A stretch of DNA of 64,000 bases from Torymus aiolomorphi. Taxonomy: Eukaryota > Arthropoda > Insecta > Hymenoptera > Torymidae. The notes under the pieces were generated by a model. That model searched no databases. It was not told where the DNA came from and saw only the letters and a list, made by a program, of their open reading frames with translations. How positions within the stretch are numbered: position 1 is the first letter of the stretch; each line of letters begins with the position of its first letter. Location: assembly GCA_036365515.1 (NCBI GenBank), contig CM070874.1:44639083-44703082 (forward strand), in the 5' to 3' direction. Shown here in pieces: positions 1-10,979 of the stretch. Both the position numbers and the translations under genes were made by a program.

Positions 1-1829
1 CTCACCGCACTCTTTGCCTGGACCGTCGCGTCTCCTACTTGAAAGGGGCACATGGTATTGATGTGCCTCTTCGTGAGTAGCACGACCTCCGTCTTCGTTG
101 TGGCTAATTCAAGCCCGTGATCCTCCAGCCAGGAGAAAACGCGACGCATTACCCGGTTGAGTAGCAGCCTAGCGAGGTCAACGTCTCTGGCTACGATGAC
201 CACCGCTATGTCGTCAGCATACCCAACCAGGAAGGTGCCCTCGGGCATTTCCATGCGCAGGATCCCGTCATAGAATACATTCCATATATCGGGACCCAGC
301 ATGGAGCCCTGAGCTGCCCCAGATGTTATTTCCCTCTTTATTGGTCCATCCTCAGTGTCGTAAGTTATCGAGCGGTCCCTCAGATAATCCCCAAGAATGC
401 GTAAAAGATACGCGGGGATACGAAAGTCCCGCTCGAAAGCTTCCAGCGCCTTGTCCCACCTAACTGAGTTAAACGCGTTTTTAACGTCCAAGGTGGCCAG
501 CAGACAAATAGGGCGAGAGAAATGGTTGCCCTGTTCCGTTGACCTGGCGGCATTTACCACCTCCTGGATTGCATCTACGGTTGACTTATCTCGCCTAAAG
601 CCATACTGCCGCGGAGCCAGATCTCCGAACGCACTTATGGCTGCCTGGAGGCGAGGTTTCAGCAGTTTCTCCAGAAGTTTTCCCGCCGTGTCTAGCATGC
701 ACAGCGGGCGGTAGGCCGACGGGCTGTCTGCTGGACCCTTGTCCTTGCTGATGAGGACAAGTCTCGCTGTCTTCCATCGGGCAGGAAAAATGCCCGCCTT
801 CAGGCAGGAGTTGTACATGTCCAGCAAGAGGCGCGGGTGACTGCCGCCGATGGCTTTCAGCAGCTCTGCTGGTAATCCATCCGGCCCCGGAGCTCTCTTA
901 TTACGCAAAGATTTTATTGCGATGGAGAGCTCCATGTTCGTAAACAGAGGAGTTTCGAACGGGCCGGATGTTGCTGGGCCATCCGGTCTCCTTGGGTGTT
1001 CGGGGAAAAGGGCACGTACGATGTTCGTGATCGTTTGCGCATCTTTCGGCGCTGACGAACCGAAGGTCGCCAGCTTGCGCATAACGATCTTGTACCCTAA
1101 TCCCCACGGATCGTGATCCATCTCTTCCCCCAGCTCTTTCCAGCATCGCTGCCGGCTGGACTTGATGGCCTTCTTTAGGGATTTCTTGGCCGCCTTGTAC
1201 TCTGCGGCCAAGGGGGCTGCGTCGAGATCGCGTTTTTTGACCCTCTACATTCTGCGTCGCAACTGCAGGCACGTCTTACGAAGGTCCGCGATGTCGTTCG
1301 TCCACCAGTAAGCAGGTCGTCTTGACCCAGGTGTTGATTTCCTGGGAACCGTCTCCGCGCAGGCCTTTTCGATGACCTTCATGGTGTAGTCGGTCACCAT
1401 TTTTGCCCGCGCAGATAGCGGCAGCGATTCCGGGATCTCACGCAGTGTTTGCTGTCCGTGTTCTATCGCCGTGACAAACCTCTCGTAGTTCATCTTGGCG
1501 ATGTTCCACCTGGGGGGGCCGCGCTTGTGCGGAAACGGAGCCGGTCTGCTATCACGCACACGGAACGTGATATACATGTGATCGCTTCCTGTACAGTCCT
1601 CGATCACATGCCAGCTCTGGATTCGCCCGGCTAGGCGTTCGCTTGCCAGGGAGACGTCGATAATGGTCTCCCTGTAGCCCGGTCGTCTGAAGGTCGACGT
1701 GGTACCTTTATTTAGTACCACGAGGTCTAGCCGACTGGCCATATCCATAACCAGCCGGCCCCTATGATCCGACCGAGCTTCCCCCCACTCCGGGGCTTTA
1801 GCATTGAAGTCCCCGGCGATAAATAATAC
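1..1829 (-). pseudogene. R1-clade LINE ORF2 fragment (AP endonuclease C-part + reverse transcriptase)
   Basis: Reads on the minus strand from about 1829 to the window edge as one frame. It starts inside the AP-type endonuclease: AGDFNAKAPEWG, then IIDVSL and GSDHMYI, the second half of the nuclease motifs. The reverse transcriptase follows, with YGFRRDKST, LDVKNAFNSVRW, GAAQGSMLGP and the catalytic YADD near 205-235. The only break seen in this frame is one in-frame TAG at about 1245, between the endonuclease and the RT. The first half of the endonuclease is missing and an (ATT)n array takes its place. The C-terminal zinc knuckle and 3' end lie beyond base 1. Motif order and wording match the R1/TRAS/Waldo clade, like the intact element at 12546-17963, but the two are clearly different in sequence. 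Confidence 0.88.

Positions 1830-1830
<1 letters not shown>

Positions 1831-1892
<62 letters not shown>
1831..1892. repeat. (ATA)n microsatellite
   Basis: About 62 bases of perfect ATA/AAT repeat exactly at the 5' truncation point of the R1-clade ORF2 fragment. Confidence 0.97.
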
Positions 1893-2431
1893 TAAAATTA
1901 TCAATTATAAATCATTATTAATTTTTAAAATTTATCATATGGTTAATTAGATATTGGCTATTATATTTGTTTATAAAATGGTGGATATCCAAAACATTTT
2001 TTAAATAATAATTGACTATTTATATTATAAACTTGATATAACCATTAAAATAAATCATTAAAATTATATTTATATTCAATATTAAACAAAGTTATTTTTT
2101 ATGTAATCTATCTATCGATATATGATTACTTTGATGAAAAAAATCCTCTATTTATTATTTATCCAAAACAATAAAGAAATTTTTTTATTCTTATTAAATT
2201 AATATTTTTTTATTAGATTTAAAGATGTTCACGCGATAATGTTTTGATACTTACAATGAGATTTTATACCCTCTTTGAAATCTTTTTTATCGTGCATTGA
2301 CTACGATTTTTTCAAAAAAATGTTTTTTTTCAGGAAATTATAAGCAATCAAAGATAGGTAAATAAAGTGGTTAAAAACTTATCTTCATTTTAATCAATTA
2401 AAGGTATTTTATTTTTATCCACTTTTTTTTT
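1893..2431. other. AT-rich spacer
   Basis: AT-rich sequence with homopolymer runs. No ORF, RNA gene or repeat structure that I can support. Confidence 0.6.
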
Positions 2432-2720
2432 TGTTATTTGTTTTTTTTTTCCGAGGTACTATGTTAATCTTCCTGGGCGTCCGTCCTTGCTTTGGAGGTT
2501 TATCAAGAAGAGATGACAAATAATACAATCAAGGAGTAGTCGAATAAGTGGTGCGAGTGATTTCTACACCCTAAACACCCAAAACCTATCCCTACGGCAC
2601 CATCTACACGGAACCACCGTCCCTTCGCTCGTATAGATAATGAGATCGAGATCACGGAAGTAGTTCTCTACTACGCATACTATGTAGAGTGTGACTTCAA
2701 AGCCCATCAGCGATGCTAGT
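2432..2720 (-). mobile_element. Detached 3' end of an R1-clade LINE
   Basis: The reverse complement shares several blocks, in the same order, with the 3' UTR of the intact R1-clade element (17780-17940): GGTTTTGGGTGTTTAGGG followed by GTAGAAATC, then AAGCAAGGACGG, then GGAAGATT and TAGTACCTCGGAAAA before a poly(A), seen here as poly(T) at 2432-2452. No coding sequence is attached, so this is a 5'-truncated copy. The upstream limit is approximate. Confidence 0.75.
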
Positions 2721-3640
2721 ATGTCTGGCCATCATTCCGAATTTAATTCCTTTTTTAACATTTAGCGTTGTTAACAAAACAAGCGGTCGCGATACGTGAC
2801 AAATTTTATACAGTTTCTTACGATATATTTGATTACTTATAATTTTCTGAAAAACTAATATTTTTTTAAAGAATCACGGATTAATCTTTATCTAGGGTAG
2901 ATGTGAGAATTAATGTGCCCTCCCCGATTACGGTGCCTTATCTTTTAAAACAGAGTGCGGTAACTGAGGTACAGTAATTCAAAGCCGTGTTCTTATGGTA
3001 TGTCAGTAATTTCCGCATGCATCACTCAGAGTTCGTATTGATATTTAAACGTTTATGGTTAATCTTTAGTCAAACTTTAGGTTTTAATCGTTATAGATAT
3101 ATGTTCTAATTAATAAAATGGGTTAAATACTTAATGTCCATTAAGTAATTAATACTTATGTCCATTACGTAATGTCCATTGTACGATTATACTCGACTAA
3201 ACATATGAAAGGTTATGTTAACCAGACAGTAACTCCCACCGCTACCCTAGTATTTTATACTTTTATAATTTTTCTTACACGTTGTCGTATCTTAAATGCT
3301 TATATTTAAATGCAATGTTACAGTCAATATAAGAGACATCATTTTTTTACGAAATATAATATATTTGAGATGATATTTTACATCTTAATAAAAATTGACA
3401 ATTGACAAGCAAATATGATAATTGTTCTTCATTTTTAAGTAAAAAAAATCGACTCTCCAATTCCAGCGAATATTATTTTTTAGGAGGGTATGTACTCTTT
3501 TTGTGAGTAAGAAAAAAATAAAAATTTGAAATAATAAGAGAAGAATTATCAATACATTTAAATTTCAAATACTCTCTGATCTTTTTTTTATCATATGAAA
3601 TAAAATTTTTCGAAATTTACCTACTTAAATTATTTATAAC
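2721..3640. other. AT-rich spacer
   Basis: About 900 bases of AT-rich DNA with a few short runs. No gene or element recognised. Confidence 0.55.
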
Positions 3641-3655
3641 AAACTTTAATATTTA
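3641..3655. repeat. Target-site duplication of Penelope pair (left)
   Basis: AAACTTTAATATTTA, repeated exactly at 9138-9152 on the other side of the inverted pair. Confidence 0.7.
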
Positions 3656-3734
3656 TTTTATGAAGCTAATGGCCATATCTACCAGTGAAAGGTGATTTTT
3701 TAAAAAATTAAAAATTAAAAACACCATAATCTTC

Positions 3735-3772
3735 GACGTTTCGGAGACTTTATTCATATCTCCCTCTTCAGG
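3735..3772 (-). ncRNA. Hammerhead-ribozyme-like core in Penelope 3' end (left arm)
   Basis: On the minus strand the sequence reads CTGAAGA, a GGAGA...TCTCC stem, then GAAACGTC. This fits the hammerhead core CUGANGA - stem II - GAAA. Penelope-like elements are known to carry hammerhead motifs in their terminal repeats. One extra purine sits between the core and stem II, and I did not locate the partner strand of helix I/III, so activity is not claimed. Confidence 0.5.
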
Positions 3773-4174
3773 AATCTATAATTAATAATTTAAGAAATTT
3801 AACACACTGTTTTTTTTTTATAAAAATAACACAGATATACGACGACTTACAATCCTTAATTACATATCGTAATGTCAAGTAGTTTATGCGGGCAACAATC
3901 CGCTCGTCAGTGATTTTAGAAAACAATTTTCTCGCTTTATATATTCAAGTAACGTTTAAATGTGTAAGTGCGTATCTAATTCACCACTACGACATAAACA
4001 ATGAAAGAGTGGGAGAAAGGCAAACCGTAAGAGTCGAAGAGAGCGAAGAGAGGTACCAGGGCGACACGTATTGGTGAAAGTAACCCTAATAACCTTAGTC
4101 TCTATAATACAAGACTATGGATACTTCCATTATACATGCGTTCCTAGTAACCTTTTAGCTAACGTACATGGATG

Positions 4175-6284
4175 TTATATTTTAGAGACCAAAAATTCAC
4201 AATTATTTATCAGAGTATTATATACATACGGTAGTCTACTAATTTCAAATTGTTTATTAATAAAGTTATTTTGTGTATGAATAAATAGAGCTTCGGAGAA
4301 TAATCTTTTTTCTTTATTGCTTTCGATATCTAGTATCTTTACGTTTTGAAAATTAATTGTGTGACTATTATCTTGTGTGTGAATAAATAATGATGAATTT
4401 TGATCTCTATCACAATACTTTTTTTGATGTTCTTTTATTCTAACATTCAGACGCCTACTAGTCTGCCCTACGTATGACGCGTTACAATTGTTACAATTTA
4501 TCTTATAAACTACGTTTGCATTATTATATTTTACATTTTTGTCCTTACCTAATTTTATAATATTATTTAGTTTATTAATCGTACTAAAAATTACATTAGT
4601 GTTACATTTATTAAAAAAGTTTTTTATCGAACATTCCATTTCTTTGACAAATGGTAGAACAATAAATTTTTTCTTATTTACATTATTGAAAATTAGTGTG
4701 GTATTCTGTGAAGTGTTATTATTAAATTTTATCTTTTTTAACCTTTTTTAATATGATAATCTATTATGTCTTGTGGATAATCATTGTTTTTTAATAATAA
4801 TTTTATGAACGAAATATTTTTTTCTTGAAAACTACTATGTGATAATTTTATTGCTCGATCAATTAAACAATAAATAATAGCAATTTTATTACTTTGGGGA
4901 TGGTGAGAATTGTAATTTAGATACCGGCCTGAAAAAGTTGGTTTTTTATACCAATTTGTAATAATATTTCTATGATCATTTATAATAATTTCAATGTCTA
5001 AAAAACTTATACTATTGTTCTTGGGTTTTTCAACCGTAAATTGTAAATTCAAATCGTACGCATTAAATATCTTTAACGTATTATCAATGTCATTCTTGTG
5101 TATACACAGTACAATATCATCCACATAACGATAATAAAATAGCGGTTTAAATTGTAATTTATTAATACAATAAGATTCTAAATCATCATCCATGACTATG
5201 TCTGACAGTATTGGACTTATTGGATTACCCATGGCTGATCCAAAAGTCTGTCTATAAAATTTTTCGTTAAATTGAAAGAAATTATTATTTAAGATAAACT
5301 TAATAACATGGAGGAATTCAGAACAATTAATGTTAATTTTATTATACAATTGATGCCACCTTTTTTCGATAGCATTACAAACTAAATATTCTGGGACATT
5401 CGTAAACAAACTGATTACATCGAAACTTATGATCTCATGATCTAATGGAATATATAAGTTATCGATTTTTTCTTTTAATTTTAAACTATTATCTATGTGA
5501 GATTTAGGAGTTTTAAGATTATTCTGTAGGAATTTTGCAAAAAACTTTGAAACAAAATACGTTGGTGAATTTACAGTCGAAATTATAGGTCTTACTGGAA
5601 AACCAGTTTTATGTATTTTGATTAATCCGTATGCTTTTGATATGTTAAATTTTTGTAAAATTGGAAGAAACTTTTTTTCATTACCCATAAAATCTATTTT
5701 ATTGAGCCATTTAATTAACTCATTAGTTTTTCTTTCAAGACTAGGCAACGGATTCTTTTTAATTTTTTCATAATATTTCTCATCACAAAATAATAGTTCT
5801 GTTTTTTCTGAATATGTGGACTTTTTAATTATGACAGTTGCATTTCCCTTATCAGCTCTAGTTATTAAGATATCTGGGTGTGTTTTATGAACTTTTTTGT
5901 TTTTTCTAAATCTATTTTAAACTTTTTATCTACATGAGAATTTGTAGCAAGATCTTTATTATAAAATTTTTTAATCGTGTTAAGAAACTTTGCTCTTAAC
6001 TTTGGGATATTCTCTTCATCAATGTCATTTTTTAAAATGGATTCAAAGTTTTTTACGTAATTTAATGCTAACTTATTATCAAATCTGTTATTGTAATTAA
6101 ACTTTTCACCCAACTTTAGTATATCTATAACGTACGTTGGAAGTTGAATCCCCGAGACATTAACACACCATTTACTTGCTATGCAAGGGTTGGTGACCTG
6201 TGTGTTATTGTTCGGGAGATTGACCCCGGTCATATTATTGACACTAGTATTATCCTCATCTCTATATCTATCTTTATCTATCAT
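4175..6284 (-). pseudogene. Penelope-like RT + GIY-YIG endonuclease (left copy, frameshifted)
   Basis: The Penelope polyprotein copies element RNA and nicks the target. The N-terminal part reads at 6284-5865. Then ADKGNATVI and the RT core follow at 5748-4738: FDVISLFTNVP (motif A), FGSAMGNPISP (motif B) and YRYVDDIVLCIH (motif C, catalytic YVDD). The GIY-YIG nuclease with its CxxC is at 4639-4175: CNNCNASYVGQTSRRLNVRI. Frame changes occur near 5875 (N-part to RT) and near 4740 (RT to endonuclease). The second is shared with the right arm, so it predates the duplication. The insertion giving DDDLESY is unique to this arm. The RT ORF itself is open for 336 residues. Confidence 0.88.
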
Positions 6285-6286
6285 TT

Positions 6287-7852
6287 TCTAGTCTTGAAAG
6301 AAAAACTAATGAGTTAATTAAATGGCTCAATAAAATAGATTTTATGGGTAATGAAAAAAAGTTTCTTCCAATTTTACAAAAATTTAACATATCAAAAGCA
6401 TACGGATTAATCAAAATACATAAAACTGGTTTTCCAGTAAGACCTATAATTTCGACTGTAAATTCACCAACGTATTTTGTTTCAAAGTTTTTTGCAAAAT
6501 TCCTACAGAATAATCTTAAAACTCCTAAATCTCACATAGATAATAGTTTAAAATTAAAAGAAAAAATCGATAACTTATATATTCCATTAGATCATGAGAT
6601 CATAAGTTTCGATGTAATCAGTTTGTTTACGAATGTCCCAGAATATTTAGTTTGTAATGCTATCGAAAAAGGTGGCATCAATTGTATAATAAAATTAACA
6701 TTAATTGTTCTGAATTCCTCCATGTTATTAAGTTTATCTTAAATAATAATTTCTTTCAATTTAACGAAAAATTTTATAGACAGACTTTTGGATCAGCCAT
6801 GGGTAATCCAATAAGTCCAATACTGTCAGACATAGTCATGGATGATTTAGAATCTTATTGTATTAATAAATTACAATTTAAACCGCTATTTTATTATCGT
6901 TATGTGGATGATATTGTACTGTGTATACACAAGAATGACATTGATAATACGTTAAAGATATTTAATGCGTACGATTTGAATTTACAATTTACGGTTGAAA
7001 AACCCAAGAACAATAGTATAAGTTTTTTAGACATTGAAATTATTATAAATGATCATAGAAATATTATTACAAATTGGTATAAAAACTCAACTTTTTCAGG
7101 CCGGTATCTAAATTACAATTCTCACCATCCCCAAAGTAATAAAATTGCTATTATTTATTGTTTAATTGATCGAGCAATAAAATTATCACATAGTAGTTTT
7201 CAAGAAAAAATATTTCGTTCATAAAATTATTATTAAAAAACAATGATTATCCACAAGACATAATAGATTATCATATTAAAAAAGGTTAAAAAAGATAAAA
7301 TTTAATAATAACACTTCACAGAATACCACACTAATTTTCAATAATGTAAATAAGAAAAAATTTATTGTTCTACCATTTGTCAAAGAAATGGAATGTTCGA
7401 TAAAAAACTTTTTTAATAAATGTAACACTAATGTAATTTTTAGTACAATTAATAAACTAAATAATATTATAAAATTAGGTAAGGACAAAAATGTAAAATA
7501 TAATAATGCAAACGTAGTTTATAAGATAAATTGTAACAATTGTAACGCGTCATACGTAGGGCAGACTAGTAGGCGTCTGAATGTTAGAATAAAAGAACAT
7601 CAAAAAAGTATTGTGGTAGAGATCAAAATTCATCATTATTTATTCACACACAAGATAATAGTCACACAATTAATTTTCAAAACGTAAAGATACTAGATAT
7701 CGAAAGCAATAAAGAAAAAAGATTATTCTCCGAAGCTCTATTTATTCATACACAAAATAACTTTATTAATAAACAATTTGAAATTAGTAGACTACCGTAT
7801 GTATATAATACTCTGATAAATAATTGTGAATTTTTGGTCTCTAAAGAAATAT
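6287..7852 (+). pseudogene. Penelope-like RT + GIY-YIG endonuclease (right copy, 5' truncated)
   Basis: Inverted duplicate of the left copy, beginning inside the RT at the segment reading SLERKTNELIKW. It keeps motif A and the YVDD but has extra frameshifts: after the EK of the motif A helix near 6670, after QEK near 7210, and after EHQK near 7610. These are absent from the left copy, so the right arm has decayed independently or was miscopied. It ends at the same element 3' sequence as the left arm. Confidence 0.87.
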
Positions 7853-8168
7853 AACATCCATGTACGTTAGCTAAAAGGTTACTAGGAACGCATGTATAAT
7901 GGAAGTATCCATAGTCTTGTATTATAGAGACTAAGGTTATTAGGGTTACTTTCACCAATACGTGTCGCCCTGGTACCTCTCTTCGCTCTCTTCGACTCTT
8001 ACGGTTTGCCTTTCTCCCACTCTTTCATTGTTTATGTCGTAGTGGTGAATTAGATACGCACTTACACATTTAAACGTTACTTGAATATATAAAGCGAGAA
8101 AATTGTTTTCTAAAATCACTGACGAGCGGATTGTTGCCCGCATAAACTACTTGACATTACGATATGTA

Positions 8169-8886
8169 CACGGAGAGAAATTTTGTAGTGAAAATTACAA
8201 ATATTCGAGACTAAATTACCAGTTTCTATGGTAATGGATGGACAGACTGACAATTTCAAACTTTTTACCAAAGTCCCTTGGTAAAATTTTTTTTTAGTTA
8301 ATTTAAATTAAAAAAATGAACTTTTTTATCCATATTGATGGATATATAGTATTTTAATATAGAAATAGAAACAGAAACAAGGATGAAAAAACATTAAACT
8401 GAAAAAAATTTTTACGGAAGCGGGATTCGATCCGACGATCTTTGGGTTGAGAGTCCGACGTTCTACCGACTGCGCCACGGAAGCTGTTACCAACAGTCAT
8501 TTGAATCGCCGTTATTACTTACTGAAAATATGTGTATTGTTTTCATTTTAACGTCGCGCACGCCTCTAGTATCAATCTTCTGAAACACAATAATGCGCAG
8601 TGCGCATGCGCGAATACACAAATACCAGGTTATTTGGTAAAATTTATCAGTTTTCTTAGTAAAAATTCTTAGGTTACCTTGTAAAAATGACTAGATCTCA
8701 ATTTTTACCAGTGTGTCTGGTAATTTTTATTCCGATAATTTGGTATTTTTTTTAAGTGGTTATGGTAGTTTTTCCTGGGAAACTTATAAATTGTATTAGA
8801 AACCTGGGAATATCACGGCTTTTGACAGTCTATCCATGCACTACCAAGGCACCTTGGTAATTTTTACTCTAAAATTTCTCTCCGTG
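8169..8886 (-). mobile_element. TA-flanked MITE with tRNA-like insert, copy 1
   Basis: 718 bp bounded by perfect inverted ends CACGGAGAGAAATTTT and flanked by TA on both sides (8167-8168, 8887-8888). The uninterrupted sequence is preserved in the left Penelope arm, which confirms a clean insertion with TA duplication, typical of Tc1/mariner-type transposition. No transposase ORF. A tRNA-like segment lies near the middle. A second copy in opposite orientation sits at 45726-46444. Confidence 0.88.
8414..8484 (-). ncRNA. tRNA-like segment inside MITE (not a functional tRNA)
   Basis: The minus strand carries an A-box-like TGGCGCAGTCGG and a B box GGATCGAATCC at tRNA spacing. The anticodon-loop-like CTCTCAA resembles tRNA-Lys/Glu. 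The two acceptor ends do not pair: the 5' GCTTCCG is repeated, not complemented, at the 3' end. The anticodon stem is also poor. It looks like a pol III promoter relic or SINE-like head and not a working tRNA. Confidence 0.65.
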
Positions 8887-8976
8887 TAATTAAGGATTGT
8901 AAGTCGTCGTATATCTGTGTTATTTTTATAAAAAAAAAACAGTGTGTTAAATTTCTTAAATTATTAATTATAGATT

Positions 8977-9014
8977 CCTGAAGAGGGAGATATGAATAAA
9001 GTCTCCGAAACGTC
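8977..9014 (+). ncRNA. Hammerhead-ribozyme-like core in Penelope 3' end (right arm)
   Basis: Plus-strand copy of the core seen at 3735-3772: CTGAAGA, GGAGA/TCTCC stem, GAAACGTC. Same reservations. Confidence 0.5.
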
Positions 9015-9137
9015 GAAGATTATGGTGTTTTTAATTTTTAATTTTTTAAAAAATCACCTTTCACTGGTAGATATGGCCATTAGCTTCATAAAATAATTAT
9101 CTACAATACTCTACCATTAGCTGAGATCAACAACTTA

Positions 9138-9152
9138 AAACTTTAATATTTA
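9138..9152. repeat. Target-site duplication of Penelope pair (right)
   Basis: Exact copy of the 15 bases at 3641-3655. Confidence 0.7.
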
Positions 9153-9411
9153 TCGTAAATTGGAAAGCTTACACTTCCATATATAATTTACTATTACATG
9201 AACATAATTTTGTAGTAATTATTTTAATATAATAAATATTTTTTTTATTTGACTATCCTTTTCGCTAATACTATTAAATTACGAAATACACTTACGAAAT
9301 TAAAATTTGGATATTCCAACATGAATTGTTAATCTATTGAATATTCCCTTGATCATTTATCTGTTTAATTAATCAAAAATTAATTTATAATAAATAAATC
9401 ATATAAAAAAA

Positions 9412-9699
9412 TTAATTCTTAGTTACGTTTATTCCATTTAAATAAAAATTTGATGGCTCGTGCAAAAATTTCATGCAAATAGGACATAATAGTTCTGTAT
9501 CATTAACTAAATTGTCATCGTGACAATCACCAGACAACTTTTTATTGTTTAAATAAACTATAAACTGTCGAAAAATATTAATAATTTTTTTTTTTAAATA
9601 ACACATAAAAATAATTTCATTTTTAATTACATAGCCGTTGTATTTGACAAACTTAATATCATTTTTTTCGTCTTCAATCACTATAATATCCATTATCAA
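9412..9699 (-). CDS. Small orphan ORF with CPIC motif
   Basis: 95 residues; I do not recognise it. The N-terminal half is acidic/hydrophobic (IIVIEDEKND). The C-terminal end has ELLCPICMKFLHEP, which looks like the first half of a RING or other zinc finger cut off by the stop. It could be a first exon, a degraded transposon gene or chance. The surrounding DNA is very AT-rich, so an ORF of this length has some weight. Confidence 0.3.
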   Translation of the reverse strand: MIMDIIVIEDEKNDIKFVKYNGYVIKNEIIFMCYLKKKIINIFRQFIVYLNNKKLSGDCHDDNLVNDTELLCPICMKFLHEPSNFYLNGINVTKN

Positions 9700-10685
9700 A
9701 AAATACCTGAAAATATAATTAATGAAATTATTAAATAAAAAAAATATTGCATATATTTACCTTTTATGATAATTTTCTCAAAAATTTAAAGGAATAAAAA
9801 TATTTATAATTTTAAATTTATAATTCAATTTATAAAAAAATGATATTCTAATATGCTTGTTTCGTTTAAAAATTTTAATTTTAATAAATTATTCTTTATC
9901 TACACTATAAAAAGCTTACTTTGAATAGATTTTATGATAATTATAATTTCTATTGGAGATGTTATCATTTTAATTTTTTTTAAGTATAATTCATAAAAAA
10001 AATCATAGTATATTATAATAGTAAAATTGTACTCTTTTTTTAATTAATCTTTTATTTATTTAAAATTGATTGTTTGAGTGCGACAAGTGCCTAAGTCATA
10101 ATTTACATTTTTTAGAAAAACAAATAAAAAAGTATAGCTTTTTATTATCTTCATAGATTTTAATTAAATCATACAAAACATAAAATAAACTATTTTCATA
10201 AATTAAAAAAAAAAATAAAATTACATTATATTTCTGTGCGATGTAACATCAATTTACATATTTATCTTTATCTTGTTCAATATATCTTATTTATCGAAAA
10301 ATCGATGTATGTTAATGCATATTGCTCTCAATTTCGAAAATCATATTTTCGAATGCAATAATTATCCTATTGTCCAAAATATCTAATTTCATTAATATAA
10401 TTTTAATAGCGATAAAATAAAGATATTACGAAATAAATCATTAAAACCAAGTTATATTTGCTTTATAATCGTATTGATGAAATTAGATTTTTATTAGGTG
10501 AATTTTTTGTTTATATATTAAATGAGTACACGTTCAACTATCTTTTACCACTTTGCCACACTCTCCACTTTATTTTTGGAAATCAATCAATTAAACAATA
10601 AAAAGTTTTATATTAAAGTAGTTTTGCTTAAATTTTTTTATTTTTATTCTTAATATATTCTTCATATTTCATTTTTTCTAATAAT
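9700..10685. other. AT-rich spacer
   Basis: AT-rich sequence with no feature I can support. Confidence 0.5.
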
Positions 10686-10838
10686 TTACATTTTTTCTTT
10701 AAACATTTTTGATAATATTTTGTAATCTTCTTTTAAAATATAATGTTCAAATTGTTCCTCTTCTAGCTTTTTCTTTAAAAAGTCAATGGAACTATTTTCA
10801 CAAATATTTTTTTCAAATTTTTCAATGAAAGTCGACAT
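10686..10838 (-). CDS. Small orphan ORF, helical (50 aa)
   Basis: Begins MSTFIEKFEKNI and ends KMFKEKM. It is rich in Lys/Glu with a spacing that suggests a helix or coiled coil. Same strand and neighbourhood as the CPIC ORF at 9412-9699; whether they are exons of one gene cannot be told. Not recognised. Confidence 0.25.
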   Translation of the reverse strand: MSTFIEKFEKNICENSSIDFLKKKLEEEQFEHYILKEDYKILSKMFKEKM

Positions 10839-10979
10839 TTTTCTGAGAAAAATATTTTGTATTAATTATTTAATTAAAATATAATTTTTAATATTAGTAG
10901 TCTCCAAAGTTAATGTCGCTAAATTTATGATCAATGTATTGGTATATCTTTTATTTCAAAAATCACTTTCAAAATTCGT

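Larger units (their letters stand above)
3656..9137. mobile_element. Head-to-head inverted pair of Penelope-like elements
   Basis: Two copies of one Penelope-like element face each other. The minus-strand arm (about 3656-5743) repeats as the plus-strand arm (about 6287-9096). A 543-base spacer between them holds the 5' coding part found only in the left copy. The outer ends carry the same 3' terminal sequence, including the GACGTTTCGG segment. The whole pair is bracketed by a 15-bp direct repeat, AAACTTTAATATTTA, at 3641-3655 and 9138-9152, so it looks like a single integration. The right arm is interrupted at 8169-8886 by a TA-MITE. About 40 bases (9097-9137) between the right arm and the duplication have no counterpart on the left. 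Confidence 0.85.
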
